Below are positions 36,102-44,300 of a stretch of DNA of 64,000 bases, one piece after another. The notes under the pieces are model-generated. The model saw only the letters and a list, made by a program, of their open reading frames with translations. It ran no database searches and was not told the origin of the DNA. The position numbers were made by a program, and so were the translations under genes. The stretch spans positions 3,286,001 through 3,350,000 of the forward strand of contig NZ_CP080531.1 in NCBI RefSeq assembly GCF_024746835.1. The letters run 5' to 3'. Numbering within the stretch: the stretch's first letter is position 1; each line of letters opens with the position of its first letter. The stretch comes from Mesorhizobium sp. AR02. Its GTDB lineage: Bacteria > Pseudomonadota > Alphaproteobacteria > Rhizobiales > Rhizobiaceae.

Positions 36102-39100
36102 CTACTTCTTCAGCTGGTCGCGCAAGGCGGCGAGCTTGGCGAAGGGCGAATCCGGATCGAACCGCACCGGGCGTTCCTCGCGCGGCTTTGGCTGGAAGGC
36201 GGGCTTTGCGCCCCCCTTGCCGCGATCGGGGCCACCCTTGCCCTCGGGCCTGCCGCCCTTCCAGTCGGGCCGGCCTTCGCGGCGCTCGGGACGCTCGCCT
36301 TGCGGGCGGGCATCGCGGCGCTGTTCACCTTCGGCCTGCGGCTTGGGCTTGAATTTCGAGCGGTCGAAGCGCGGCTTGCCGGCGCCGTCGCGCCGTCCTT
36401 CATGGGCTGCGCGTTCTCCGGGTGCGGCCGCTGCCTGCGCTCCGGCGGCATCGGCCGGCGCATTGTTTCGGCCGCGCGCTTGTCCGTTGCGCTGGCGGTT
36501 GTTGCGGCCTTCGTGATGGCGGGGACGCTGTTCGAAACGGCCCTGACGCCACAACAGGATCGGCTTGGGCGCTTCGACTTCCACAGCGGGCTCGCCGGCA
36601 GCCGCTTCGGTCACGACGACAGGCTCGCCGGTCTCACCCTCCCCCTCGTGGGGAGGGTCGGCGCGCAGCGTCGGGGTGGGGGCCGCGCTGGCTTCGTCAG
36701 CACTGCCGGCTTCGTCAGCGCCACCTGCATCGTCTGCGCCATCACCCCCACCCGCGTCGCTTCGCGCCGCGACCTCCCCCATCGAGGGGGAGGTGAGGGC
36801 GCTGTCGCTTTCGGTGACAGTGACGTCAGCGAGGGCTTCCGCCACGAGCGGGACCTCTTCCACGGCTTCGGCCGGAGCTTCGGTTGGCTCTTCCGCAACA
36901 GGCTCTTCTGCCGGTTCCACGATGACCGCGGCCGGCGCTTCGACGGCGGCCTCGGCGGGAGCCGGTTCCGAACCCTCGACTGCTGCCTCCGCCGCCGCAT
37001 CTGCTGCGGCAGCCTCCGCAGCCCTGGCCTGCTCGGCACGTGCAGCCTCTTCCGCTGCGAGTTTCGCGGCTGCGGCTTCGCGTGCGGCAGTGTCCTGCGC
37101 CTCGAGCCGTGCCTTGACCTCGGCCGCCGGCTTCGGCTCGGCGCGATAGCCCAGGCCCTTGAGGATCTCTTCCATGTCGTCGGCGGTGGCGCCGAGGATC
37201 GACATCATCGGCGGCGTGACCATGAAGGATTGGCCGTCATAGGCGCCGTCCGGACGCTGGCCGAGGCCGGGCTTCCAGTTGGTCGCCGGACGGATGAGAT
37301 CCGCCAGCCGTTCCAATATGTCGATGCGCACGGCACGGCGGCCGAGATTGCGGTAGCCGGCAAGCTTGTAGAAGGCCTTGTCGAAGGCCGGATCGATGAC
37401 CACAGATGTGCGGCCCGACGCCAGCGCGTGGACCACGTCGCCGAAACCAGGCTTGTCCTTGCCGTCGTTCGTCAGCGCCCACAGCAAGGTCACCAGTCCG
37501 GCGGGCGCCGGCTTGATCAGGGCCGGCACGAAGACATGGTAAGCGCCGAAGCGCACGCCAAGCCGGCGAAGGGCTGCACGACCTTCCTGGTCTAGTGACT
37601 TCATCTCCTCGGCGATGTCGCGGCGATTGATGAGGCCGAAATTCTCGACCAGCTGGAAGGCGATGCCACGGCCGATGCCGGAAATCTGCTCGGCGTTCTT
37701 CAGGTCGACCAGCGGCTTCAGCAGCGTTTCGATCTGGAAATTGACGAAACGTTCGGCGCGCGCGGCGACCTTGTCGCGCGCCGGGCCGGTCAGTTGTTCG
37801 TCGGCCAGCAGAACCAGACGCGGCTTCAGCGGGTCTTCGCCTGAAACCAGCGTGCCGATCGGAGCGCCGATCCAGCGCAGCGTGCCGTCCGAGCCAAGTG
37901 CGAGGTCCCCATTGGGACAGGCGCCAAAACGTTCGGCGCGCGCCTCGAATTCGGCGGCCAGCGCCTTTTGCGCGGCCGTGCGCACGGCCTTGGCGTCTTC
38001 GCCGCCGGCGGTCTGGTCGGCGGTGAAGCGGAACCCTTGCAACTCGCCGACATGGTGGCCTTCGACAAGGACGGTTCCGGTAGGACTAATTTCGGCTTCG
38101 GGCATGGTATTTTCTCTAAGGCGCCGCATGAGGACGGAAGTCCTGCGGTCTACGAAGCGTTTCGTCAACCGCTCATGCAGCGCATCCGACAATCTGTCTT
38201 CGATTTCGCGCGTCTTTTCCTGCCAGTGTGCCTGATCGGCCAGCCAGCCGGGCCGGTTCGACACAAATGTCCAGGTGCGGATCTGGGCAATGCGGTGCGA
38301 CAGCGTGTCGATGTCGCCTTCGGTGGTGTCGGCGCGGCGCACCTGCTCGGCCATGTAATTCTCGTCGACATGGCCATGCCGGGCAAGGTCCATATAGATC
38401 GAGGCGATGAGGTCGGCATGCTGGGCGGGTGCGATCTTGCGGTAGTCGGGCAGCGCGCAGGCTTCCCACAGCAGCGCCACGCGCTTGGCGTCGGTGGCGA
38501 GCGCGCGGATATCCTCGTCGCGGGAGAGATATTCGAGCGCCTGGGCGTCGACTGCCGGCAGCGCCCGCGTCAGGCCCTCGACAGGCGCGTTGGTCTCGAT
38601 CGAGCGTTTCAGCGCATCGAGGCTGGCGAAGTCGAAATGCGCGGTGCGCCACTGCAGCACCTTCACCGGATCGAAGTCATGGCCCTCGATCTTCTTGATC
38701 AACTCCTCGTCAAGCGGATCGACCTGGCCGGTGACGCCAAAGGTGCCGTCGCGCAGATGCCGGCCGGCGCGGCCGGCGATCTGGCCAAGCTCGGCCGCGG
38801 TCAAATTGCGATACTGGTAGCCATCGAATTTGCGGTTCTGGGCAAAGGCGACATGGTCGAGATCGAGGTTGAGGCCCATGCCGATGGCATCGGTGGCAAT
38901 AAGATAGTCGACGTCGCCCGACTGGAACAAGGCCACCTGGGCGTTGCGGGTGCGCGGCGAGAGCGCCCCGAGCACAACCGCGGCACCGCCCTGCTGGCGG
39001 CGGATCAGTTCGGCGATGGCATAGACCTCGTCGGCGGAGAAGGCGACGATCGCGGTGCGGCGTGGCAGGCGGGTCAGCTTCTTCGAACCGGCATAGGCCA

Positions 39101-39584
39101 GATGCGACAGCCTCGGCCGTGTCACCACCGAGACGCCCTTCAGCAGGCGCTGCAAGATGCCGTGCATGGTGGCCGCGCCAAGCAGCAGCGTTTCCTGGCG
39201 GCCGCGCAGATGCAGGATGCGGTCGGTGAAGATGTGGCCGCGCTCGAGGTCGCCGGCGAGCTGCACCTCGTCGATGGCGACGAAGGCGGCGTCGGTCTCA
39301 CGCGGCATGGCCTCGACGGTGCAGACAGAATATTTCGCGCCCGGCGGCTGGATCTTCTCCTCGCCGGTGATCAGCGCGACCTTGTGGGCGCCGACCTTTT
39401 CGCAGACGCGCGTGTAGACTTCCCGGGCCAGCAGCCTGAGCGGCAGGCCAATGACGCCGGTTTCGTGCGCCACCATGCGCTCGATGGCGAGATGGGTCTT
39501 GCCGGTGTTGGTCGGGCCAAGCACGGCGGTCACGTCGCGGCCCGACAGGATCAGCGGCTCGGTGTGTTTCGGCTGGATGTTCAT
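36102..39584 (-). CDS. SUV3-like DEAD/DEAH-type RNA helicase with long disordered tail
   Basis: A 1160-residue protein. The start at 39584 (MNIQPKHTEPLILSGRDVTAVLGPTNTGKTH) is preferred over 39635. Helicase motifs are Walker A GPTNTGKT at 23-30, motif II IDEVQ at 104-108, ATDAIGMGLNLDLDHV, and motif VI QIAGRAGRH. The DEVQ box and the order match the SUV3 degradosome-helicase family found in alphaproteobacteria and mitochondria. From about residue 840 the protein becomes a low-complexity Ala/Glu/Pro then Arg/Gly-rich tail, probably RNA-binding. Residues about 930-985 are encoded by repeat family B. It heads a minus-strand run with the S4 gene, fdxA and carD. Confidence 0.93.
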   Translation of the reverse strand: MNIQPKHTEPLILSGRDVTAVLGPTNTGKTHLAIERMVAHETGVIGLPLRLLAREVYTRVCEKVGAHKVALITGEEKIQPPGAKYSVCTVEAMPRETDAAFVAIDEVQLAGDLERGHIFTDRILHLRGRQETLLLGAATMHGILQRLLKGVSVVTRPRLSHLAYAGSKKLTRLPRRTAIVAFSADEVYAIAELIRRQQGGAAVVLGALSPRTRNAQVALFQSGDVDYLIATDAIGMGLNLDLDHVAFAQNRKFDGYQYRNLTAAELGQIAGRAGRHLRDGTFGVTGQVDPLDEELIKKIEGHDFDPVKVLQWRTAHFDFASLDALKRSIETNAPVEGLTRALPAVDAQALEYLSRDEDIRALATDAKRVALLWEACALPDYRKIAPAQHADLIASIYMDLARHGHVDENYMAEQVRRADTTEGDIDTLSHRIAQIRTWTFVSNRPGWLADQAHWQEKTREIEDRLSDALHERLTKRFVDRRTSVLMRRLRENTMPEAEISPTGTVLVEGHHVGELQGFRFTADQTAGGEDAKAVRTAAQKALAAEFEARAERFGACPNGDLALGSDGTLRWIGAPIGTLVSGEDPLKPRLVLLADEQLTGPARDKVAARAERFVNFQIETLLKPLVDLKNAEQISGIGRGIAFQLVENFGLINRRDIAEEMKSLDQEGRAALRRLGVRFGAYHVFVPALIKPAPAGLVTLLWALTNDGKDKPGFGDVVHALASGRTSVVIDPAFDKAFYKLAGYRNLGRRAVRIDILERLADLIRPATNWKPGLGQRPDGAYDGQSFMVTPPMMSILGATADDMEEILKGLGYRAEPKPAAEVKARLEAQDTAAREAAAAKLAAEEAARAEQARAAEAAAADAAAEAAVEGSEPAPAEAAVEAPAAVIVEPAEEPVAEEPTEAPAEAVEEVPLVAEALADVTVTESDSALTSPSMGEVAARSDAGGGDGADDAGGADEAGSADEASAAPTPTLRADPPHEGEGETGEPVVVTEAAAGEPAVEVEAPKPILLWRQGRFEQRPRHHEGRNNRQRNGQARGRNNAPADAAGAQAAAAPGERAAHEGRRDGAGKPRFDRSKFKPKPQAEGEQRRDARPQGERPERREGRPDWKGGRPEGKGGPDRGKGGAKPAFQPKPREERPVRFDPDSPFAKLAALRDQLKK
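36632..36798. repeat. Mosaic palindromic repeat, family B, inserted in frame in the helicase gene
   Basis: The right-hand copy of the thiB-thiP repeat: CTCACCCTCCCCCTCG...GGGGAGGGTCGG at one end and CGACCTCCCCCATCG...GGGGGAGGTGAGG at the other, with inner CGGGGTGGGGG and CCCCCACCCGCG arms. The central part carries extra GGCTTCGTCAGC units. It is translated on the minus strand as SPSMGEVAARSDAGGG ... PTPTLRADPPHEGEGE. Confidence 0.85.
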
Positions 39585-40296
39585 CGACCTGGAAATAAGG
39601 CTTTCTGGCCTCTGGTTGTCGGGAGCGTGCCTCAACTGGCGCGTATGACAGGCGACACATAGGGATTTCGGGCGCGAAGCGAAAGCGGAATGTTCCGCCG
39701 GCGGCTCGAAGGCCTCTCTGTCAAGCCCTTAAGTGGTTGCTGATTAAGAGTTGGAACGAGTCTGGAACGAATCGGCGACGAATCAGTGACTCCGACAGAT
39801 TCAGCTTTTGTTCACGGCTAGATGTGGATTTCGTGACCATGAGTCTCACCACATACTGAATCCCTGAACTGGCCCGTTTTATGCTAGGCGAGCTCAGCCA
39901 TTAAGCTTTGCCGGGAAACCACGAATGCGGCTCGATGCATATCGCTCAAGATTATGAAATTGTTAATCTTTCTGAACTGGGCGTTAAGGAATTGCGGGCG
40001 ATTCCGGCCCATTAACGTTAACTTCCGCTCAAAGCCGGAACGAATCGGCGACAAAGCAGCGCCGGCGGCATTTTCCCGTTTTGTTCCTCCAATATCTTGT
40101 GTTGTGAACAGCTTATCCACCGAGAATTCACAGGCTTGCCCACAGGGTTCGCACAGGCGGCGCTGCCGCCATTAACTTTTGCGTGCCGGATTGGGGCATT
40201 GCGCCGCAGCGGGGGCGTTTGGCTCCAGGGCATCAATTGAAAACGGACCGGTTTCCCGGTCCGTTCGTGACAGGATATGAGCCGCCGTTGGATGTC
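39585..40296. promoter_or_regulatory. Large non-coding region rich in GANTC sites and DnaA-box-like sequences
   Basis: 712 bases without a credible gene. Five CcrM sites (GANTC) fall within 45 bases at 39758, 39769, 39780, 39788 and 39798, with four more at 39841, 39858, 40000 and 40042. The 16-mer GGAACGAATCGGCGAC occurs twice (39764-39779 and 40037-40052). DnaA-box-like words are TTATCCACC at 40113, TTGCCCACA at 40136 and, on the other strand, TGTGGATTT at 39823. A TTAACGTTAA palindrome is at about 40013, and the stretch 39950-40025 is relatively AT-rich. It may be a cell-cycle-controlled promoter region for the helicase or a replication-related site. Confidence 0.45.
40238..40265 (-). terminator. 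Terminator downstream of phaB
   Basis: AACGGACCGG-TTTC-CCGGTCCGTT; on the minus strand it is followed by TTTTC. It lies 31 bases past the phaB stop. Confidence 0.82.
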
Positions 40297-41022
40297 TCAG
40301 GCGAAGTACTGGCCACCATTGGCCGTGATGGTCGAGCCGGTGATGAAGCCGGCATCCTCCGAAGCGAGGAAGACGACGCAGCGCGCGATCTCTTCCGGTT
40401 CGCCGAGGCGGCCGACCGGGATTTGCGGCAGGATGCGCTCGTTGAGCACCTTCTCATCGATCGCCTTGACCATTTCGGTGGCGATGTAGCCGGGGCAGAT
40501 GACGTTGACGGTGATACCCGCCCGAGCGCCCTCTTGAGCCAGCGCCTTCGAGAAGCCGATGTCGCCGGCCTTGGCGGCAGAATAATTGACCTGCCCGGCC
40601 TGACCCTTCTGGCCGTTGATCGAGGAGATGGTGACGACGCGGCCGAACTTGCGCTCGCGCATGCCGTTCCAAAGCGGATGCGTCATGTTGAAAACACCGG
40701 ACAGGTTGGTGTCGATGACCTCTTTCCACTGCTCGCGCGTGATCTTGTGGAACATGGCGTCGCGGGTGATGCCGGCATTGTTGACCAACACCGAAACCGG
40801 GCCGAGATCGGCCTCGACCTGTTTGATGCCGGCGGCGCAAGCGTCATAGTCGGCGACCGACCATTTGTAGACCGGAATGCCGGTTTCGGCCTTGAACTTC
40901 GCCGCCGCCTCGTCGTTGCCGGCATAGTTAGCGGCAACCGAATAGCCGGCGTTCTTCAAAGCGATCGAGATCGCCGCGCCGATGCCACGCGATCCACCCG
41001 AGACGATTGCAACCTTGGTCAT
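40297..41022 (-). CDS. phaB: Acetoacetyl-CoA reductase PhaB
   Basis: A 241-residue short-chain dehydrogenase that reduces acetoacetyl-CoA to (R)-3-hydroxybutyryl-CoA with NADPH for PHB synthesis. It has the cofactor motif GGSRGIG at 9-15, NNAG at 81-84, and catalytic Ser133/134, Tyr147 and Lys151 (TISSINGQKGQAGQVNYSAAK). The sequence TRDAMFHKITREQWKEVIDTNL is characteristic of PhaB. It is 91 bases downstream of phaA on the same strand and forms the phaAB operon. Confidence 0.95.
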   Translation of the reverse strand: MTKVAIVSGGSRGIGAAISIALKNAGYSVAANYAGNDEAAAKFKAETGIPVYKWSVADYDACAAGIKQVEADLGPVSVLVNNAGITRDAMFHKITREQWKEVIDTNLSGVFNMTHPLWNGMRERKFGRVVTISSINGQKGQAGQVNYSAAKAGDIGFSKALAQEGARAGITVNVICPGYIATEMVKAIDEKVLNERILPQIPVGRLGEPEEIARCVVFLASEDAGFITGSTITANGGQYFA

Positions 41023-41113
41023 GCATTTCCCCTTTTTGAAGTCGCCCTGTTGTCGGGCTTGGCAGGCACTGGATAGGAAACGGGCGGCTTGCGCCGCCCA
41101 TCTTTATGTTTTG

Positions 41114-42298
41114 TCAGAGTGCTTCCACGCACAGGGCGACGCCCATGCCGCCGCCGATGCACAGGGTGGCGAGGCCCTTCTTGGCGCCGCGGCGGCGCAT
41201 CTCGTAGACCAGCGTGTTGAAGACGCGGGCGCCCGAGGCGCCGATCGGGTGGCCGATGGCGATGGCGCCGCCATTGACGTTGACGATCGAGGGATCCCAG
41301 CCCATGCCCTTGTTGACGGCGCAGGCCTGCGCGGCGAAGGCCTCGTTGGCCTCGACGAGGTCGAGATCGCCGACCGACCAGCCGGCCTTTTCCAAAGCCT
41401 TGCGCGAGGCGGGAATGGGCCCGGTGCCCATGATCGCCGGATCGACGCCGGCGGTTGCCCAGGACGCGATGCGCACGAGCGGGGTAATGCCGCGCTTTAC
41501 GGCTTCCGCTTCGCTCATCAGCAGCGCGCCGGCCGCACCGTCATTGATGCCGGATGCGTTGGCGGCGGTGACCGTGCCGTCCTTGTCGAAGGCCGGCTTC
41601 AGCTTGGTCATGGCATCGATCGTGGCGCCGTGGCGAATGTACTCGTCCTGGTCGACGACGGTGTCGCCCTTCTTGCCCTTGATGGTGAACGCAACGATCT
41701 CGTCCTTGAACTTGCCGGCCTTCTGCGCCGCCTCGGCCTTGTTCTGCGAGGCCAGTGCGAACTGGTCCTGGTCGTCACGGGTGATCTGGAACTGGCGGGC
41801 GACATTTTCAGCCGTGTTGCCCATGTGATAGCCGTTGAAGGCATCCCACAGCCCGTCCTTGATCATGGTGTCGATCATCTTGTAGTCGCCCATCTTGACG
41901 CCGGCGCGCAGATGCTCGGCGTGCGGCGACAGCGACATCGATTCCTGGCCGCCGGCGATGATCACCTTGGCATCGCCAGTGGCGATCTGCTGCATGCCGA
42001 GCGCGATGGCGCGCAGGCCCGAGCCGCAAACCTGGTTCAGGCCCCAGGCGGTGGTTTCCTTGGGCAGGCCGGCAATGATCGAGGCCTGGCGGGCCGGGTT
42101 CTGCCCCTGGGCGGCGGTCAGCACCTGACCGAGGATGACCTCGTCGACTTCGGCGGCTTCGACACCGGCGCGCGACAAAAGTTCCTTGATGACGACGGCG
42201 CCGAGTTCATGCGCCGGGGTGGCCGCGAAAGCACCGTTGAAGGAGCCGACGGCCGTGCGTGCGGCACTGGCGACAACGATGGAATTGGCAGAGGACAT
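41114..42298 (-). CDS. phaA: Acetyl-CoA acetyltransferase (beta-ketothiolase) PhaA
   Basis: A 394-residue thiolase condensing two acetyl-CoA to acetoacetyl-CoA, feeding PhaB. The start at 42298 has GGAGAAG upstream; the longer frame from 42337 is unlikely. The nucleophile is Cys91 ([11 protein letters not shown]), with the later [13 protein letters not shown] histidine and [10 protein letters not shown] cysteine motifs. The segment 205-260 has the loop typical of biosynthetic thiolases. It is divergent from phaR; the 302-base gap between them carries two TGC/GCA palindromes. Confidence 0.96.
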   Translation of the reverse strand: MSSANSIVVASAARTAVGSFNGAFAATPAHELGAVVIKELLSRAGVEAAEVDEVILGQVLTAAQGQNPARQASIIAGLPKETTAWGLNQVCGSGLRAIALGMQQIATGDAKVIIAGGQESMSLSPHAEHLRAGVKMGDYKMIDTMIKDGLWDAFNGYHMGNTAENVARQFQITRDDQDQFALASQNKAEAAQKAGKFKDEIVAFTIKGKKGDTVVDQDEYIRHGATIDAMTKLKPAFDKDGTVTAANASGINDGAAGALLMSEAEAVKRGITPLVRIASWATAGVDPAIMGTGPIPASRKALEKAGWSVGDLDLVEANEAFAAQACAVNKGMGWDPSIVNVNGGAIAIGHPIGASGARVFNTLVYEMRRRGAKKGLATLCIGGGMGVALCVEAL

Positions 42299-42446
42299 TT
42301 TCTTCTCCAGACTTCGAGCTGTCGTGTTTTTGGGCATTGTTGGCGACTTTTCTTGCCCTTTCCATGATCCAAGTCAAACCGGAAATCGGCATGGCGCCCA
42401 TGCGCCGCAAGCAGGTCGCGCGTCGCCGTGCCGGCGGGCTGGCTGC

Positions 42447-42477
42447 TGCTGCGCAGCATATTTTGCCTGCTATGCAG
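42447..42477. promoter_or_regulatory. Putative PhaR operators between phaA and phaR
   Basis: Perfect palindrome TGCTGCGCAGCA at 42447-42458, then CTGC-TAT-GCAG at 42467-42477. TGC-rich CTGC-N3/4-GCAG sequences are described PhaR targets in alphaproteobacteria. The position between divergent phaA and phaR fits autoregulation of phaR and control of phaAB. The rest of the 42299-42600 gap shows no gene. Confidence 0.55.
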
Positions 42478-42600
42478 CATTATGTGATCCCGCACTGCAC
42501 AAACTGCTTGGAATTATGAGGCTTTTGCGCATATCCTCGAAAAGGGCGCAATCGTTACCGGCTGCTTACTCAGGCGTGCCGGTGTCCGGGGAGGATGCAG

Positions 42601-43212
42601 ATGGCCGCAAAAGACGATCCGATCATTATCAAGAAATACGCCAATCGCCGCCTCTATAATACGGGGACGAGCACCTATGTGACGCTCGAGGATCTGGCCG
42701 AGATGGTCAAGAAAGGCGAGGAGTTCACCGTCCAGGACGCCAAGACCGGTGACGACATCACGCATCCGGTGCTGACCCAGATCATTTTCGAATTGGAGAA
42801 CAAGGATGGGCAGAACATGCTGCCGATCCCGTTCCTGCGCCAGCTGATCGCCTTCTATGGCGACCAGATGCAGATGATCGTGCCGAGCTTCCTCGAACAG
42901 TCGATGATCGCTTTCTCCAAGGAGCAGGAGCGCTTTCGCGAGCAGATGAAGGGCGCCATCGGCAAGTCGCCGCTGGACGTGATGAAGATCGCGACACCGA
43001 TCAAGGCGCTGGAAGAGCAGACGCGCCGCAACATGGAAATGTTCCAGAACGCGATGCGGCTGTTCACACCGTTTCCGCCCGCTGGGTCACCGCCGGCCGC
43101 GGCTCCCGCAGAGCCAGCCAGGAAGGACGCGCCGCCGGAGAAGTCCGACGATCTGCAGCAGCTCAAGGACCAGATCGCGGCGATGCAGCGCAAGCTCGAC
43201 ACGATGTCGTGA
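42601..43212 (+). CDS. phaR: PHB synthesis regulator PhaR
   Basis: A 203-residue protein; ATG 42601 has GGAGG 6 bases away, whereas ATG 42595 would abut it. The N-terminal domain IIIKKYANRRLYNTGTSTYVTLEDLAEMVKKGEEFTVQDA (abridged hallmarks) is the PHB/PHA accumulation regulator DNA-binding domain. The central ITHPVLTQIIFELENKDGQNMLPIPFLRQLIAFYGDQMQ is the PHB-binding domain. A Pro/Ala linker and a short coiled coil (LQQLKDQIAAMQRKLDTM) end the protein. PhaR senses PHB and represses granule genes. Confidence 0.95.
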   Translation: MAAKDDPIIIKKYANRRLYNTGTSTYVTLEDLAEMVKKGEEFTVQDAKTGDDITHPVLTQIIFELENKDGQNMLPIPFLRQLIAFYGDQMQMIVPSFLEQSMIAFSKEQERFREQMKGAIGKSPLDVMKIATPIKALEEQTRRNMEMFQNAMRLFTPFPPAGSPPAAAPAEPARKDAPPEKSDDLQQLKDQIAAMQRKLDTMS

Positions 43213-43247
43213 GCCGACCAGCCGGCAAGGCCAAATCCGGTCTTGCC

Positions 43248-43715
43248 CTATCCGTCGATAGTGATCTGCCACAATTCCCAGGTTTCGTCGGCCTGCCCGT
43301 CGAGCGAGCGGTAAAAGGCCTTGGCGGGCATGTTGGATTGCAGCACCGTCCACTTGATGGCGGATGCGCCGATGCCGATCGCATGGTCGCGCAGCCGCTG
43401 CACAAGGGCGTGGCCGACCGACATGCCGCGCGCCGTCTCCGCCACGCATAGTTCCTTCAGCACCACGACGGGCTTGAGATCATAGGTCCAGGGTATGAGA
43501 TAGTGGACGGCGATGCCGACGATCGCGCCGCCGACTTCGGCCACGAACACCCCGAAGCGAGGTGATGGCCCGAGCCCATGTTCGACGATGTCGGCTTCGG
43601 TGACGCGGAATTTGTCGTCATAGCCCTCGAAGACGGCGAGCGCCCGCATAAGGACGAGCACCGCGCCGACATCCCGCCGCTCGAACGGACGGACGGTAAC
43701 CGCCGCTTTGCGCAT
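43248..43715 (-). CDS. GNAT-family N-acetyltransferase
   Basis: A 155-residue acetyl-CoA-dependent acetyltransferase of the diamine/SAT-like group. It begins AAVTVRPFERRDVGAVLVLMRALAVFEGY, a typical GNAT N-terminus. VFVAEVGGAIVGIAVHYL is the central beta hairpin, and LKELCVAETARGMSVGHALVQRLRDHA is motif A with the acetyl-CoA pyrophosphate loop (RGMSVGHAL). WTVLQSNMPAKAFYRSLDG is motif B. GAGGA precedes the start at 43715. Substrate unknown. It lies 56 bases after the rhodanese gene on the same strand and is probably co-transcribed. Confidence 0.88.
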   Translation of the reverse strand: MRKAAVTVRPFERRDVGAVLVLMRALAVFEGYDDKFRVTEADIVEHGLGPSPRFGVFVAEVGGAIVGIAVHYLIPWTYDLKPVVVLKELCVAETARGMSVGHALVQRLRDHAIGIGASAIKWTVLQSNMPAKAFYRSLDGQADETWELWQITIDG

Positions 43716-43771
43716 GGTTTTGTCCTCGCTGCCGATCTTGTCTGGTTGGCGCACAGACCTCGGGCTGGCGA

Positions 43772-44191
43772 TCATGGGCGCAAGACGCCAGGCTCCTTGC
43801 CTGAGGCGAAAGGAAGCTCTTCGTCCTGCCAGCCTGAAATGCCACCGATCATGATCTTGACCGGCAGGCCGAGGCTGGCCAGCTTGAAGGCCGCCCGGTC
43901 CGCGCCGTTGCAATGCGGCCCGGCGCAATAGACGACGAACAGCGTGCCGGCCGGCCATTGTGCCATCCGCTCGGCCGACATCTCGCGGTGCGGCAGATGC
44001 CGCGCGCCGGGCACATGGCGGCGCTCATAGGCTTGCGCGGAACCGACCACGTGCAGAAGGACAAAGTCCGGCTCTCCGCTGCGCAGTGTCGCGGCGACGT
44101 CGGAACAGTCGGTCTCGACCGAAAGCCGGCGTAGGAAATGGTCTCGGGCAATTTCCGGCGATGCCGCTGGAATGTCTGTCACATGGCTCAT
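43772..44191 (-). CDS. Rhodanese-domain protein associated with FtrA
   Basis: A 139-residue single rhodanese domain. The active-site loop has Cys89 in VVYCAGPHCNGADRAA; AYERRHVPGARHLPHREM and KIMIGGISGWQDE are further rhodanese hallmarks. The usual LxDVR sequence at the first strand is LLHVVG here, a departure. It probably handles sulfane sulfur or a thiol-linked signal. The gene is divergent from the FtrA-like regulator, a pairing common in proteobacteria. The start is 44191; the frame continues upstream to 44338, but that would cross the operator repeats. Confidence 0.85.
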   Translation of the reverse strand: MSHVTDIPAASPEIARDHFLRRLSVETDCSDVAATLRSGEPDFVLLHVVGSAQAYERRHVPGARHLPHREMSAERMAQWPAGTLFVVYCAGPHCNGADRAAFKLASLGLPVKIMIGGISGWQDEELPFASGKEPGVLRP

Positions 44192-44198
44192 CAAGCTT

Positions 44199-44238
44199 CT
44201 CCATTCGCCGATGGAGCTGGCCTCCATCGCTGATGGAG
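44199..44238. promoter_or_regulatory. Two tandem inverted repeats in the rhodanese/ftrA divergent promoter
   Basis: CTCCAT-N6-ATGGAG at 44199-44216 and CTCCAT-N5-ATGGAG at 44222-44238; the motif GATGGAGCTG repeats exactly with 22-base (two-turn) spacing. Likely operators for FtrA; one overlaps the rhodanese ribosome-binding region. Confidence 0.5.
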
Positions 44239-44300
44239 CTGAGGTAGCGCACCACGCCGGGCGATTGCAGCTGGCAGCTTTGCCATATATCGTCAAGATC

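Noticed and set aside
35841..37595. 584-codon plus-strand frame over the helicase tail
   Set aside because: Antisense to the low-complexity helicase tail and crossing the S4 gene; residue composition reflects reversed Ala/Glu/Arg codons.
39884..40120. 78-codon minus-strand frame in the GANTC-rich gap
   Set aside because: No ribosome-binding site, no recognisable motif, and codon use unlike neighbouring genes; treated as non-coding.
39585..40296. Definite call of chromosomal oriC
   Set aside because: GANTC sites and DnaA-box-like words are suggestive, but hemE and other genes that usually flank the rhizobial origin are absent and only one DnaA box is close to consensus. Kept only as a candidate regulatory region.
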